DNA of 64,000 nt, from assembly GCF_046630445.1 (NCBI RefSeq), contig NC_092338.1, positions 155,382,001 to 155,446,000 on the forward strand, given 5' to 3'. The notes under the pieces were generated by a model, which made no database searches, was not told where the DNA came from, and worked only from the letters and a program-made list of their open reading frames with translations. The stretch comes from Rutidosis leptorrhynchoides. Its lineage: Eukaryota > Streptophyta > Magnoliopsida > Asterales > Asteraceae. This document shows positions 48,939 to 60,900 of this stretch, one piece after another (within the stretch, counting starts at the first letter, position 1; each line of letters starts with the position of its first letter). Both the position numbers and the translations under genes were made by a program.

Positions 48939-50864
48939 CATCATTATAAATATATATATATCATTATTTAAAAATGGTTATTATTATTGTTATTATTATT
49001 ATTATTAATTATTATCATTAAAATAGTTATTAGTATTATCGTTAATAATATCATAGTAATTATCATTATTAGTATTATTGTAATTAAAACTAATATTAGT
49101 AACACCTAATTATTTTGATTACTATTATTATCATTATTATGAACACGATATAAAAGACGATTAAAAGCTATTAAACGAAACGATTAGGAAATAATGAGTA
49201 TGAGTATCATGATGAAATTAAAATATTATAAGATATTGATTTAGATAAAATTATCGTTCTTATTATTTTTATCATTACTATTATTATTAAAAGTATCGTT
49301 AGTATTAAAAACTATCATTTTAACAAAAATTATCATTTTAATAGAAATGTCATTGTTATTATAAAATATCTTTATTATTTTCATTTTAAATAGAATTATT
49401 ATTTTAAAGTTAATATTAAAAAGTATCCTAAATATTAAAGTTATCATAATTAGAATTATCATTTTATCATAATGTCATTTTTAGTAATTATAAATATTGA
49501 TATTTTTATTAATAGAATAATAATAATTATTATTACAAAATAATATAACTTTTACTTACTATCATTATAGATATTATTTTATCAAATAAATATGTGATAC
49601 AAACATATTTTACTACGTGTAATAAAAATTACTTTAATAATACCTATCATATTATCTTTATGATATTAAATAAACTCTATAAATTTTATTACTTGATATA
49701 TATAAAAGTATATTTTATTATATAAATTTTAATATAAAATTTTATTTATTAATAAATGAATTATATTATTTATTCTAATAAATCTTTTAAAAATATTTAA
49801 AAATATAAAACGACGATATTTAAACTATATATTAATCATGTATAGATTTTGGAAATTATTTTGAGTCAAATTGACTTTTGTTGACCTTTACATATTATTC
49901 TCGAGCATTAGGATTGTGATACACTATGACTTGACCTAATTTGTTAGACAAATATTGACCAACACATAAATATATATAATTAATTTAGGTTCGTGAATCC
50001 GAGGCCAACCTTGCACTTGTTCAATGACGTTATATATATTTTTACTACGAAATACAGTATGGTGAGTTTCATTTGTCTTTTTACCCTTTATATTTTTGGG
50101 CTGAGAATACATGCGAAATTTTTATAAATGTTTTACGAAATAGACACAAGTAATTGAAACTACATTATATGGGTGAATGATCGAAGCTGAATATGCCCCT
50201 TTTGCTTGGTAACCTAAGAATTAGTAAACCGATCTACTAATTGACGCGAATCCTAAAGATAGATCTATTGGGCCTAACGAACCCCATCCAAAGTACCTGA
50301 TGCTTTAGTACTTCGAATTCATTTTTATCATGTCCGAAGGATTTCCCGGAATGATAGGGGATATTCTTATATGCATCTTGTTAATGTCGGTTACCAGGTG
50401 TTCACCATATGAATGATTTTTGTCTCTATGCATGGGACGTATATTTATGAGAACTGAAAATGAAATTCTTGTGGTCTATTAAAATAATGGAAATGAATGA
50501 TTATGATAAACTAATGAACTCACCAACCTTTTGGTTGACACTTTAAAGCATGTTTATTCTCAGGCGTTAAAGAAATCTTCCGCTGTGCATTTGCTCATTT
50601 TAGAGATATTACTTGGAGTCATTCATGGCATATTTTGAAAGACGTTGCATTCGAGTCGTTGAAATTCATCAAGATTATTATTAAGTCAATTATAGTTGGA
50701 TGTATTATGAAATGGTATGCATGCCGTCAACTTTCGTTGTAAAGAAAGTTTGTCTTTTAGAAACGAATGCAATGTTTGTAAAATGTATCATATAGAGGTC
50801 AAATACCTCGCGATGAAATCAACTATTGTGAATCGTTTATAATGTATATGAACGGGTCCTTTCA
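47014..50864 (+). mobile_element. Solo LTR, 3851 bp, inserted in LINE ORF2
   Basis: It begins TGTGACAACCCGGAAATTTT and ends GGGTCCTTTCA. It contains a tandem array of TTTAATAATTCA(C/TAC) units at about 47985-48115, a long ATT-rich tract (48640-49580) with an uninterrupted (ATT)n core near 48860-48940, and the TTTTGGTTGACACTTTAAAG block near its 3' end shared with the window's other long LTRs. No gag-pol is present. Confidence 0.9.
48838..48940. repeat. (ATT)n microsatellite inside solo LTR
   Basis: Nearly pure ATT repeats for about 100 bp, with looser ATT/ATC-rich sequence on both sides. Confidence 0.9.
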
Positions 50865-50869
50865 AGACA

Positions 50870-52507
50870 AAGTGATAGTATCCCACCTTCAATATGCGGA
50901 TGATACTATCATCTTTAGAGAGTGGAACAAAAGTAATGCAAGAAACATAATGAAAATTCTTAAATGTTTTGAAAAATTATCGGGGTTGAAAGTTAACTTT
51001 GCAAAAAGTTGTTTATACGGAATAGGTGTCAACAACGATCAAGTCAATAATCTCGCTTCATATATGGGATGTGAATCGGGTAACACTCCTTTTAGATATC
51101 TAGGCCTCCCAATTGGTTGTAAAATGAAGAAAAGTAATGATTGGGAATTTGTTGAGGAAAAATTCAAGAAACGATTGGCAAATTGGAAAGCAAAGTCAAT
51201 GTCATTTGATGGTCGAATCACTCTTGTTAATTCGGTGCTTAGTAGCCTTCCGTTATACGCCTTCTCCCTATTCCGCGCTCCATCGTGCATCATCAACTCA
51301 CTTGAAGGTTTAGACGAAAATTCTTTTGGGGAGGGTCGGGGGAAAAATATTATTTCTTGGGTTAAATTGGAAACAATTTTAAATTCATACGGGAATGGGG
51401 GGGTTAAACATTGAGTCACTAAAGCAAAAAATTTCTCGTTACTTTCAAAATGGTGGTGGCGTTTTAGAATGGAAAACGATAGTTTTTGGGTCAAAGTCAT
51501 CAAAAGTATTCATGGGCGGGATGGGGGATTGGGCAATATCAATAACTTTAAATCTTCCAGTGGGTTGATATGGAATGGTATTAAAAGCCTTGACAAAGAT
51601 ATGATTAAGTTTAATATCAACTTGGCGGCTGCTTTCGAAAAAATAGTTTGTGACGGGTCGGATACAAGTTTTTGGAAAGACAAATGGGTGGGGGATCAAC
51701 CTTTATGTTTCATGTTTTAAAGAATTTTCAGATTAGATGGTGATAAAGAAGCAACTGTGATGGATCGAGTGGTTCAACATAATTCAGAATGCGTCTTTAC
51801 TTGGGATCAAAACAGATTGATTACGGGTAGGATCGCTACAGAATTGGAGGCATTGAAAGACTTGATTTCAGGATTCAAAATGCAGATGGACAGAAAGATT
51901 CTTGGTCGTGGGTCTTAGGTGGTAATGGAGGATTTGCAGTATACAAGATTCGGGAGCTAATAGACGATCAGCTTCTCATCTCGTCGGCATCTCAGGAAAA
52001 AATTTACGCAACAACTTTCTTCCTCAAAAAATAAGGATTTTCATTTGGAGGGCACAAAAAAATCAGCTCCCGATAAGACTTGAACTAAACAAAAAAGGAG
52101 TTGATCTCAATTCGGTTAGGTGTTTTATTTGTGACAATGATTTAGAATCAATCGAACATATTCTACTTCATTGTTCATATGCTAAAGACATTTGGGAAAA
52201 GCTATTGAAATGGTGGAAAATAAAAGTGCCTAATGCTATTAATCTCAATGAATTGTTTAAAGGCGGGAATTTCTTCAAAGGCAACAAGAATATATTGAAA
52301 ATATGGCAAGCTACTTTATGGGTATGTGCATACACGCTATGGCAAAATCGAAATGAAAAGGTCTTCAACAATAAGAGTCGTATCGCTCCAATGTTAGTGC
52401 AAGAGATTCAAGCAAAGTCTTTTGAATGGATCACTAATCGATTCAAGTCGATCTCCTTGAATTGGCTAAATTGGATTTCGTCTCCAAGCAAATTAGACGA
52501 TCCATAA
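50870..52507 (+). pseudogene. LINE ORF2, second part: catalytic core to zinc-binding C-terminus
   Basis: Continues after the solo LTR with HLQYADDTIIF, placing the catalytic YADD at 50893-50904. It passes through FRYLGLPIGCKM and LANWKAKSMSFDGRITLVNS to a reverse-transcriptase zinc-binding region (CFICDNDLESIEHILLHC, about 52120-52175) and ends at 52507. Several frame changes occur (near 51410 and 51720, and around 52000). It is not functional. Confidence 0.87.
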
Positions 52508-52609
52508 TAGGAAGTGAATGCTTGTAATCATGTTTACTAGTTTTGTCTCTTTTAATTCGATTTGTATGTAGTCGTTTCCTTTTGAGCTCATGCTTCCTTA
52601 GCATGCTAC

Positions 52610-52707
<98 letters not shown>

Positions 52708-53212
52708 ACATGGGAACTTGTGTTGTTCCCATGTTTATTTTTATTTTTATTTTTTTTTTTTTTTGTCGTTTAAAAGCCCCCATTCACAGTACGAATTTTC
52801 AGTTTATCCCCCAACTATCTTAGACTCTTAAGTTATGCAGGAGTTAAAAGCGTAACTTCAGTTTTTTATTTTTTTAAAAAAACCCCTTAAACTTGAATGA
52901 GCCCTACCTTCCAGTTCATCTCGAATTAATTTTCACCGCTACTACCATTAAACTTAAAATAATTTTACGAACAAAACGAGACTAACTAAGTCCGAAACGG
53001 ATACCTTTTTAAAAACGCTAACCGCACCGATATCTAAACGAGTCTTAACACATGGGTCGTTTCTCTCTCTGTACATACACAACGCTACGTTAAATACGAA
53101 CATGCAGGCCGAAAGCCCCGGCCGCATCGCGCGGGCTGCTCCGGACTAGTGGTACCTATATAAGCTTTAATGAAATGTTTATTGGTTGGCTTTTCAAAAA
53201 AAAAAAAAAAAA
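52508..53212 (+). repeat. LINE 3' UTR with (TA)n, hairpin and A tail
   Basis: Contains a (TA)n tract (52613-52705), then a 10-bp-stem hairpin (ACATGGGAAC, 52708-52717, with GTTCCCATGT, 52725-52734), a T-rich run, a GC-rich stretch around 53105-53145 (GGCCGCATCGCGCGGGC), and the GGCTTTTC-A tail. Part of this may be later insertions. Confidence 0.6.
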
Positions 53213-53228
53213 AAACATTACTGAGTAT

Positions 53229-53245
53229 TATTATTATTATTATTA

Positions 53246-53315
<70 letters not shown>

Positions 53316-53320
53316 GGTAG
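53229..53320. repeat. (ATT)n and (TA)n tract
   Basis: ATT repeats followed by about 60 bp of TA repeats. Frames through it on both strands are artefacts of the repeat. Confidence 0.9.
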
Positions 53321-53972
53321 GATCAAGAGGGAAGTAACCATTCGGGGGGAAACGGAGGGAAGCAAAAACTTTTTTTTTTCGTTTTTTGAAAAAACTTTGT
53401 TCACGAACATTATAGATGAGATGAAAATATGAACATTTAGTAGAGACACTTTGTGATAAATGTTTTTATTTTGGCGGGAAAACGCTCGAAGAAGTAATAT
53501 ATAACAATTATCGTGTTTTTCGAGCGTATTTTGAGGTTTTAGCTATTGGGGTTTAGATATTAAGGTTTATAGGGTTTAGATATTAGGGTTTAGAAATTTA
53601 GGGTTTAGGGTTTAGATTTAGGATTTAGATTGAGTTTTTAACACGAACGGTTTAGAGTTTAGGGTTTAGGGTTTATGGTTTGGTGTTTTGGGTTTATGGA
53701 ATAAACCCAAAACACCAAACCCTAAACTCTAAATCGGGCTAAATTTTACTTCACAAAACATGGAAAAAAAAACGTTCATATTCTTCACGAACAATATTAT
53801 CTTGAATGTTATTTTTGTCGATCGTTTTTCCGCCTAAATAATAACATTCATCACGAAGTGTCTCTTTTAAATGTTTATATTTTCGTGTGATCTTGATGCC
53901 GGAAAAAAAAAATTCAAAAAAAACGAAAAAAATTTGTTTGCTTCCCCCCGATTGGTTACTTCCCTATTGATC
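53321..53972. mobile_element. Palindromic miniature element with telomere-like core, 652 bp
   Basis: Ends are inverted copies: GATCAAGAGGGAAGTAACCA at 53321 and GATCAATAGGGAAGTAACCA read from 53972. Inverted matching continues inward (CGGGGGGAA..., GAAAATATGAACATTTA..., GAGACACTTYGTGAT...). The centre (53530-53740) is rich in GGGTTTAG units and folds on itself (GAGTTTAGGG... against ...CCCTAAACTC). No target duplication was found, so the family (Mutator-like or another) is open. No coding capacity. Confidence 0.7.
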
Positions 53973-54017
53973 ATACACTATATACTATAGATATTAAATT
54001 AAAATTAAAATTAAATA

Positions 54018-54140
54018 TTCCCTCCGCCTCATTATAAGTGTCCAGTTTGACTTTTCAAAAGTTAAACAAAAAGACTATGAAAAGTCATAGTAGACACTTG
54101 TAAAAAGTTATACTGGACACTTGTAATGAGACGGAGCGAG
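54018..54140. mobile_element. Stowaway (mariner) MITE, 123 bp
   Basis: Ends TTCCCTCCGCCTCATTATAA and CTCGCTCCGTCTCATTACAA (inverted), flanked by TA (54016-54017 and 54141-54142). CTCCGT-type TIRs and a TA duplication are the Stowaway signature. It lies about 315 bp upstream of the five-exon gene. Confidence 0.88.
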
Positions 54141-54454
54141 TATATAAAATATATAAAATATAAAATATATAGAGTAATAGTTGTGATTATTTACGATTAT
54201 TATAGATTTGGATTGATTATAAAAAAAAACATTCCTTAATTAGTTGAATGAAAACTTTTGATTGATTCATATTTCGTATTTCAATATTTTTATACGCGTA
54301 GATATGAATTATATATGGAAACATTATATAGAAATATATCGATTGAGTTTCCATATATTGTCCTGACACCAAAGCTGTATATATATATGTATGTATCTCT
54401 CTATGTACTAATATATTCCTAAGTGTATTAGCGATTCTGTAAATTAGGGCAACA

Positions 54455-56515
54455 ATGTCGTCGTTCGACAAGTATTTTCTTGTAGACGATAACTTAAAAC
54501 TTATTGATTTTTCAGAGGAAGACGATAACTTAATTCCGCTTCCGTTACGTGATTTTGTCGAAGATCTCCGTCTTTCAGGTGCATATTATCTTCTTTTTTT
54601 ATTGTATCTTTCAGTTAATTTTGTTGAATAGTTTGAATTTATATGTTTTATGATTTAACTTTTTTTGCAGTTACAGTTGATAATGCGAATGCGTGTGCTA
54701 GTTCCCAATCAGTGGAGCGAAGAAGATGGAGTTTGTTGCGTAAAAGTATTGATTGGGACTGTGCCCTTTTCACTCATGAAGGTATTGTTAATGTCTGAGA
54801 CAAAGTTATGATTTTTGTAGTTTATTTATTACTTATCAACTTCAATATTTATTGACATAACGTTCGCCCTTAAAACGTTTTATTCACTTATTATGTAGGT
54901 CTACTGACTCATGAAGAGTTGTGTTTGATAAATAAAGGCTTTAAGAATGATGATTTTGAGCAACTATCATCTGCAACTCGTAAAGATGGACGGCCTTGTC
55001 GAGTTTCTTACGTGAAATCGATTGGAGTTTCGAAGAACCAGAACCTTAAGTTAAAAGGATCAAAGGCCATGCCCAAGACAGGGATATTAGGCCACCAAAA
55101 GGTTCATCACCCATATAAATCATCTTCAAGTGCATCATCCAAGTCTATTAAGAAGAAAATCGCTCCCGTAAACACAAAATCGACAACCTCGAAATCTCAT
55201 CATTTATATGAATCATCTTTTGGTGCTTCATCCAAGTCTACTAAAGCGAAAATCGTTACCAGAAACACGAAAGTGACATCTCCATCTTCGGTCCTTTCTC
55301 CATTGTCATCTCCTTGTTCTTCCACCACATCTTCTGCTAGTTGTTTTCACAATGCCAAATCGGCGACCTTTTTTCAGACACCTTCACACACATCTTCTAA
55401 AAGTTCCGAGGAAACAAAACATGCCACAAGCTCGTCAGTACGAAAGATCGAATCTTCAGGTCTTCGAATGCCATCCCGAAGGCTTGGATTCTTCGATGAG
55501 GTTACTAATTCATGCCACAAGGTCAGAAAAGTTTCAAGGGGTGAACTTGATGAAAGGGAAACTGATACAAGTTGTAGCAAATTGAAGACCAATGATCAAA
55601 TACACAAAGATAAACCAAAAGACAGAATGAATTTACAGAGGAAGAGTCCAAAAGGCGATACTGGCTTATTTCACGTGATCAACTTTAACAAAAAACGAGA
55701 TGAGAGTGATCGATGCTCATTAAAGAAGAGCGCAAACAAAAACATGTGTAATATGGAAGATACGGTCAATGGCTTGAACAGACACTTGGAAGCCATTAAA
55801 CTTGACAACAATATGACTAAGGTCAAAGGTCAGTGGAGTTGCACGCGAAACCCGTTCGCTGAAAAGCTGCCCGGTAAGTAATCAAAGTTTGCATTATCTG
55901 TTAATCTTTTAGTTGTGTGCATTCGGGCTGTTTTCAATTTTTCATACATGTCAATGTGTACAAGCATATAAGTTAGAGCTATTTTAACAATTACTTGAAG
56001 AAAATTAATCTGATGAAATTGAAGTTAAATTGTGTTATGTTTGGTCTTACATTTGATAATTTGAACCTCATTATATCAAAATGTTATTACCATTTGATGT
56101 ATGATTATTTATTTTTTGTTTTGGAACTTATTTTGCAGCAAGTTTTGATAATGTGCACGCGGGTCATAGTATTAAGCCGTTTGGAGATGCAGACTCACAT
56201 CTTCAACAAGAATCAGTTGAGCCAAAAAAACTGAGTCTATTGCGAAAAAGCTTAGATTGGGATACTACATTCTTCACTAGTGCAGGTAATTGTTGATCAC
56301 AATTTCTAACAGAGGTTTATTTACAAATGGTTAAATTTAATTCATTTGACACCAAACATTAAGCGGCGTCACTTTTTTAGCATTAGGGACTGCTTATACT
56401 GTGATAAAAACCGGTAAAGATGTAATTTTTTTTATCGGCGTATGCAGGTTTGTTGACTCCTGAAGAGTTGTGGATGATAAATGAAGGCGTCAAGAAAGCT
56501 GAAATCGATCAATAA
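54455..56515 (+). CDS. Five-exon serine-rich plant protein with repeated LLRKSxDWD motif
   Basis: Exons 54455-54578, 54671-54781, 54899-55873, 56139-56285 and 56448-56515 all have GT-AG borders and phase-1 joins, giving 474 residues. Exon 1 is short and acidic (MSSFDKYFLVDDN). Exons 2-3 carry SLLRKSIDWDCALFTHEGLL, and exons 4-5 repeat it as SLLRKSLDWDTTFFTSAGLL, each followed by T-x-EEL and split by an intron at the same place. Exon 3 is Ser/Lys-rich and contains SGLRMPSRRLGFFDE. I recall RKSLAWD-type and GLRMPSP-type motifs from uncharacterised plant Ser-rich proteins; no function is assigned. Basic Ser/Lys composition suggests a nuclear protein (inference). The stop at 56513 appears secondary: coding-like sequence continues after it. 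A Stowaway element lies just upstream. Confidence 0.72.
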
Positions 56516-56780
56516 CTTGAAACTAAAAAACACATACGATCGCTTCAAGTCTCTGTTTGGAAACAGAGATTATTGGATAGTGATGGTTCTTATCAGATAA
56601 AAATTTAAGGGTCATGTTTTCGAAGATGTAAACCTTGGTATTCACTCTTCAACTGTTGCGAAGACCGATTCACGACAATCTCAGAAACTGAATTTCAGGA
56701 GACCTGTTAAAAACCGAAGACCCAACTGTTCAATTGGACCCAAAGATTGGTTTAGTTGTTTACCTATTGACTGTAAAGTG
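56516..56780 (+). pseudogene. Lost C-terminal coding sequence of the five-exon gene
   Basis: After the TAA at 56513 the same frame reads on (LETKKHIRSLQVSVWKQRLL...) to a TAA near 56606. A one-base shift there (an extra T in AAAATTTAAGG) opens a frame that continues (GHVFEDVNLGIHSSTVAK... NRRPNCSIGPKDWFSCLPID) to a stop at 56780. The two open stretches, separated only by a point stop and a single-base insertion, look like the former end of the protein, about 88 residues. Confidence 0.6.
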
Positions 56781-56958
56781 TAAAAGCTAGCCGTATATTT
56801 GTTCATCGATAGTTCTGGTATACATATTTTTCTTAGTGTTTTCTTTGTTGTTGAGTTAGTTTTATGAATTTTCAAGTGTTTGAACGATTCATACATTAAT
56901 ATTAAGGAGTGTATAAAAATGGTACACTGACCTTTTTTTGCAATCAACAGTCAGCGTT

Positions 56959-57058
56959 GTATGAATCTCTATGCCTTGTGTGAACTATTGTATCATTGAG
57001 ATTATTGTGTTAATAAGATTTGCTTTTCAAAAAAAAAAAAAAAAAAAAAGAAAAAAAA
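56959..57058 (+). mobile_element. 5'-truncated LINE 3'-end copy, 100 bp
   Basis: Target duplication AACAGTCAGCGTT occurs at 56946-56958 and 57059-57071. The insert ends TTTGCTTTTC followed by a long A tail with one G, the same GCTTTTC-A ending as the large LINE at 53212. Confidence 0.82.
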
Positions 57059-57083
57059 AACAGTCAGCGTTTAAAGATGCTAA

Positions 57084-57721
57084 TTTAGAGATGGCAATGG
57101 ATCGGGTGAGGCCGTATCCATATCCATATTCATTTATTTTTTTTAGTTTTCATCCATCCATATCCATATACGTCGAGTAAAACGGGTTAATGGATAATTA
57201 TCTATATCCATTTAAATTTATCTTATTTTTAACAATTATAAGCGGTGGTTCATTATATACGATCAAAAGTAATATTTTTTAATAGTTTATGCGACCGAAA
57301 GTCACATTTTTACTAATCTATATAACAAATATTCAATAAATAGCCTATTAAATGTGTAAAGATATCGACATGTAAGTTGCTTACTTTTAGTTACATGAAA
57401 TCACATTTAAACCATCAAAGTACGATAAATACATTTAAATTAAACAAAACAAAATATAAGAATAAAGTTATATTCTTAGAGAAAATATAACGAAAGATGA
57501 ATATGAATATAATTAATGAAATATCACTACATAAATGATACTACTTTGAGTGATAAATTTATATATTTAATTATTTCGGGTGGAAGCGGGTTCATCCATG
57601 GATGAAGTTTTTTCGTCCATATCCATATCCATATCCATATCCATTTAGATCGTCCATATCCACGAATAATCGGGTGGATCGGATGGATATCCACCGGATC
57701 GGGCATCCATTGCCATCCCTA
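57084..57721. mobile_element. hAT-like non-autonomous element, about 638 bp
   Basis: Ends are inverted AGAGATGGCAATGGAT and (from 57721) AGGGATGGCAATGGAT, flanked by GATGCTA (57076-57082 and 57722-57728; the eighth base differs). GGGATGGCAA ends are known from plant hAT-type miniature elements. The ends carry CCATATCCATATCC repeats in both arms. Confidence 0.7.
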
Positions 57722-57969
57722 GATGCTATGCTTGGCTACGGTAAAAATAAATATTATATTCGTTTGTTACCGGAATAAATAATAAAAGTATAAATTCATT
57801 AATGTTTAAAAACAATCACATATAAAGTCAATTCAAACACCAAATCAAAATAACATAAAATTGATCTAAACTGGATTGTAAGGTGGTTTCTAGCTATTTT
57901 TTTTTTTTACGGCCAAAAAATCAATAAATAAAAGCAAAAATGTTCCCTAGCAAGGCGCTAAAGGAAAAA

Positions 57970-60900
57970 TTACAAGGGCATAGCGAGCCATAAGTTCCAA
58001 TTAGAAACTAGATGACCCCTATTTTTGATCCAACGAAAAACAAGTAAACGAATACAATCAAAAATACTACTTCTAGAACAAAAAGATTCATTGAAAACGA
58101 GACCATTTCTAAATCTCCATAAAGCCCAAAGTAACGTGACCACGGAAGCAATAACTCGATTCATATTCGTAGCCGATAATCGAACCCCCTCGAGCCAATC
58201 AATAAACGTATCCCATGAGGAATAAACCGGCATATCACAATTAAGCCAAACCCGCAGCTTACGCCAAACATCTCTAGCGAAAGAACAATGAAAGAAAACA
58301 TGATCCTGCGTTTCTACCCCATTATTACAAACGGGGCAAACTATAGTATTAATCTCTACCCCTTTCGCAGAAAGATTCCAACGAACAGGTAACGAACCTG
58401 ACCGTAGTCTGTATAGAAAAATATTAACCTTTCGAGGAAGAAAAGTATACCAAGTAGTGGTAACCGTTGATGAAGGAAGCAGAGCCTGGTCCAAATGAAC
58501 ACGAGCAATCTTGACCGAAAACACGCCATCAGAAGCTAAAGTAAACTCCCAACGATCTTCATTATCATTCATAACAACAGAGTCAATCATAGATAAAAGA
58601 TCCCTGAACAACAACTCATTTCGGCCACCAACAGGATCCCTAGACCAAGACCACTGCCAGAAACCATTTCGCCTTTTATCAGCAATAACACTCTCTTTAT
58701 GAATCTCTAAATGAAACAGACGATTAAATCTAACAGAAAGAGGCGTATCACCGCACCAAGTGTCTAGCCAAAAACGAATATTGGAACCTGACCCTACTTT
58801 CATGCGAAAACAATCAGTAGGAATTAGACCCTTATCTGCCGAAGTATTACAAGTTTGGACGATAGAATTCCAAACCGAAGCAGTCGAAACAGATGAGCTA
58901 AAAAAACAAGGGCCATGAATTGATTTTATAACATTAACCCATAAATCATTCGGTTTAGTATGGTACCTCCAACGCCACTTGAGAAGTAAAGCAGCGTTAA
59001 AAGCCTTAAGACTCCCAACATTTAAACCCCCACGATCAAAAGGAGCTAAAATGCGGTCCCATTTAATCCAAGCCATCTTTTTAACCAAAACGTTACCACC
59101 CCAAAAAAATCTAGCACGAATTGCTTCTAGCGTTTTTAAAACTTTTTCGGGACATTTGAAAAACGATAAAAAATAAATCCCAAGACTCCCCATAACAGAT
59201 TTGATCAACGTCAATCTCCCACCAGACGAAATTAAACTCGCCTTCCAAGTAGAAAGTTTAACACGAAACTTATCAATTAACGAATCCCAGTTTCTAATCA
59301 ATTTCATATTAGCTCCAATAAGAATACCAAGATAATCAGTCGGGAAAGTACCAACTCTAGCACCCGAGGTCGTGGCAAAAGCATTAAGATCATTACTCTC
59401 CACGCCAATACCGAAGATGAGAGATTTAGAAACATTAATTCGTAACCCTGAAACCAAATAGAAAATCTCAAGAATCTCAAGAATTCTATTAAACTCCCGA
59501 AAATTCCAATCCGAAAAGATAATAACATCATCCGCATAAATAAAGTGAGAAAGACGAATACTATCCAACCCAACTTTAATGCCACGAATAAGATTACACT
59601 CCATAGCCCGCTTGAATGCTAAATGAAGACCTTCCATAACAATTATGAACAAAAACGGACTTAAAGGGTCACCTTGACGCAACCCCCTTTTGATATCAAA
59701 CTCTCGAGTGGGACTTCCATTAACAAGGACGGACGTTTTAGAAGACTTGAGGCACCCCAACACCCAGCTGCACCATTTTTCGCCAAATCCTAAAGAGGAT
59801 AACATAAACATAAGATAGTCCCAATTGACCGAGTCATATGCCTTTTCAAAATCCACCTTGAATAATAACATCTTTTTATTCACTTTCTTATACCACGCTA
59901 TGATCTCAGACAACATCATCGGACCGTCAAGAATCTGACGACCAGCAATAAAAGCCGATTGGACCGGGCTAATAAGTTTATCAATAACAGATAACAGCCG
60001 ATTCGTCATGATTTTCGTAACAATTTTATAAAAGAAACCCACCAACGAAATAGGACGAAAATCAGTAATAAGAACCGGATTCTGCACCTTTGGAATTAAA
60101 GAGAAAAACGCTGATTTCGCACCCTGAGGCATATACATCTTCGAGAAAAACAACCGAATATCCCTGCAAATATCCAAATGAAAAATATCCCAAAATTGTT
60201 TAATGAAACGAAAAGTAATACCGTCAGGACCTGGCGCTTTCGAACTACCACAATCCCAAACAGCTCGCTTAATTTCCGTATCATCAATATCAGCCTCCAA
60301 CAAATTGGCCTCGTCAACAGTAAGTTTATAATTAGGAACAGTGGACCCAAAAGTAGCACCTGAATTATGAACATCAAACTTTCTTCTATAGAATTCGAAA
60401 AACTTATTTTTGATAGTGCAAGGATCGACTTCCCAAACTCCATCAACCATCAGACCTTGAATCTGTTGAACACTACGTTTATGTTTTAAACTACAATGAA
60501 AAAACTTAGAGTTTTCATCCCCCTCAACGTCCCATCTGACTCTAGATTTTTGTAACAAATCACAATACTCGAATTTGGACAACTCTTCATTTTCATTGAA
60601 TAATTTGTTTCTCAAGTCAATCTGCTCCGAATTAGCTGACCCCGCATCAATGAGAACATCGATGTCGTTTATTTGTTGAGAATTCTGTTTCAATCGGCAA
60701 GCCTCTACTGATCTGGACGAATGGATCCAACCCTTTAAATGTGATTTCAAAAGTCTAAATTTAGCAATAATATCCAAATTCTGATTCGATTTAACCGTGT
60801 CCCAAGCATTCCTGACCGTAGTATCGAAATCATCTCTAGCGAACCAAGAATCAAATATTTTAAAATAAGTTGGCCCGAAATCAACCTTGTCTTGAAATAA

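Larger units (their letters stand above)
47009..50869. repeat. Target-site duplication AGACA in LINE ORF2
   Basis: AGACA at 47009-47013 and 50865-50869 abuts the TGTGACAACC...CCTTTCA ends of the LTR. Joining at this point restores the reading into HLQYADDTIIF. Confidence 0.92.
38218..53212 (+). mobile_element. Decayed LINE split by two solo LTRs
   Basis: Plus-strand order: short leader, ORF1 (38300-40677), solo LTR, ORF2 first part (44974-47013), solo LTR, ORF2 second part (50870-52507), 3' UTR with (TA)n, and a tail GGCTTTTC followed by about 20 A (53191-53215). The flanking 13-16-bp duplication fixes both ends. Without the two LTRs and their duplications the element is about 6.9 kb. Confidence 0.85.
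38202..53228. repeat. Target-site duplication of the large nested LINE
   Basis: AAACATTACTGAGTAT occurs at 38202-38217 and at 53213-53228, the second directly after the poly-A run. Because of the A tail the first three As are ambiguous; CATTACTGAGTAT is certain. Confidence 0.85.

Noticed and set aside
48838-48940. CRISPR-like repeat array
   Set aside because: It is a plain ATT microsatellite without repeat-spacer structure, in a eukaryotic genome.
52543-53449. Frames with long Tyr-Ile repeats
   Set aside because: Products of (TA)n tracts.
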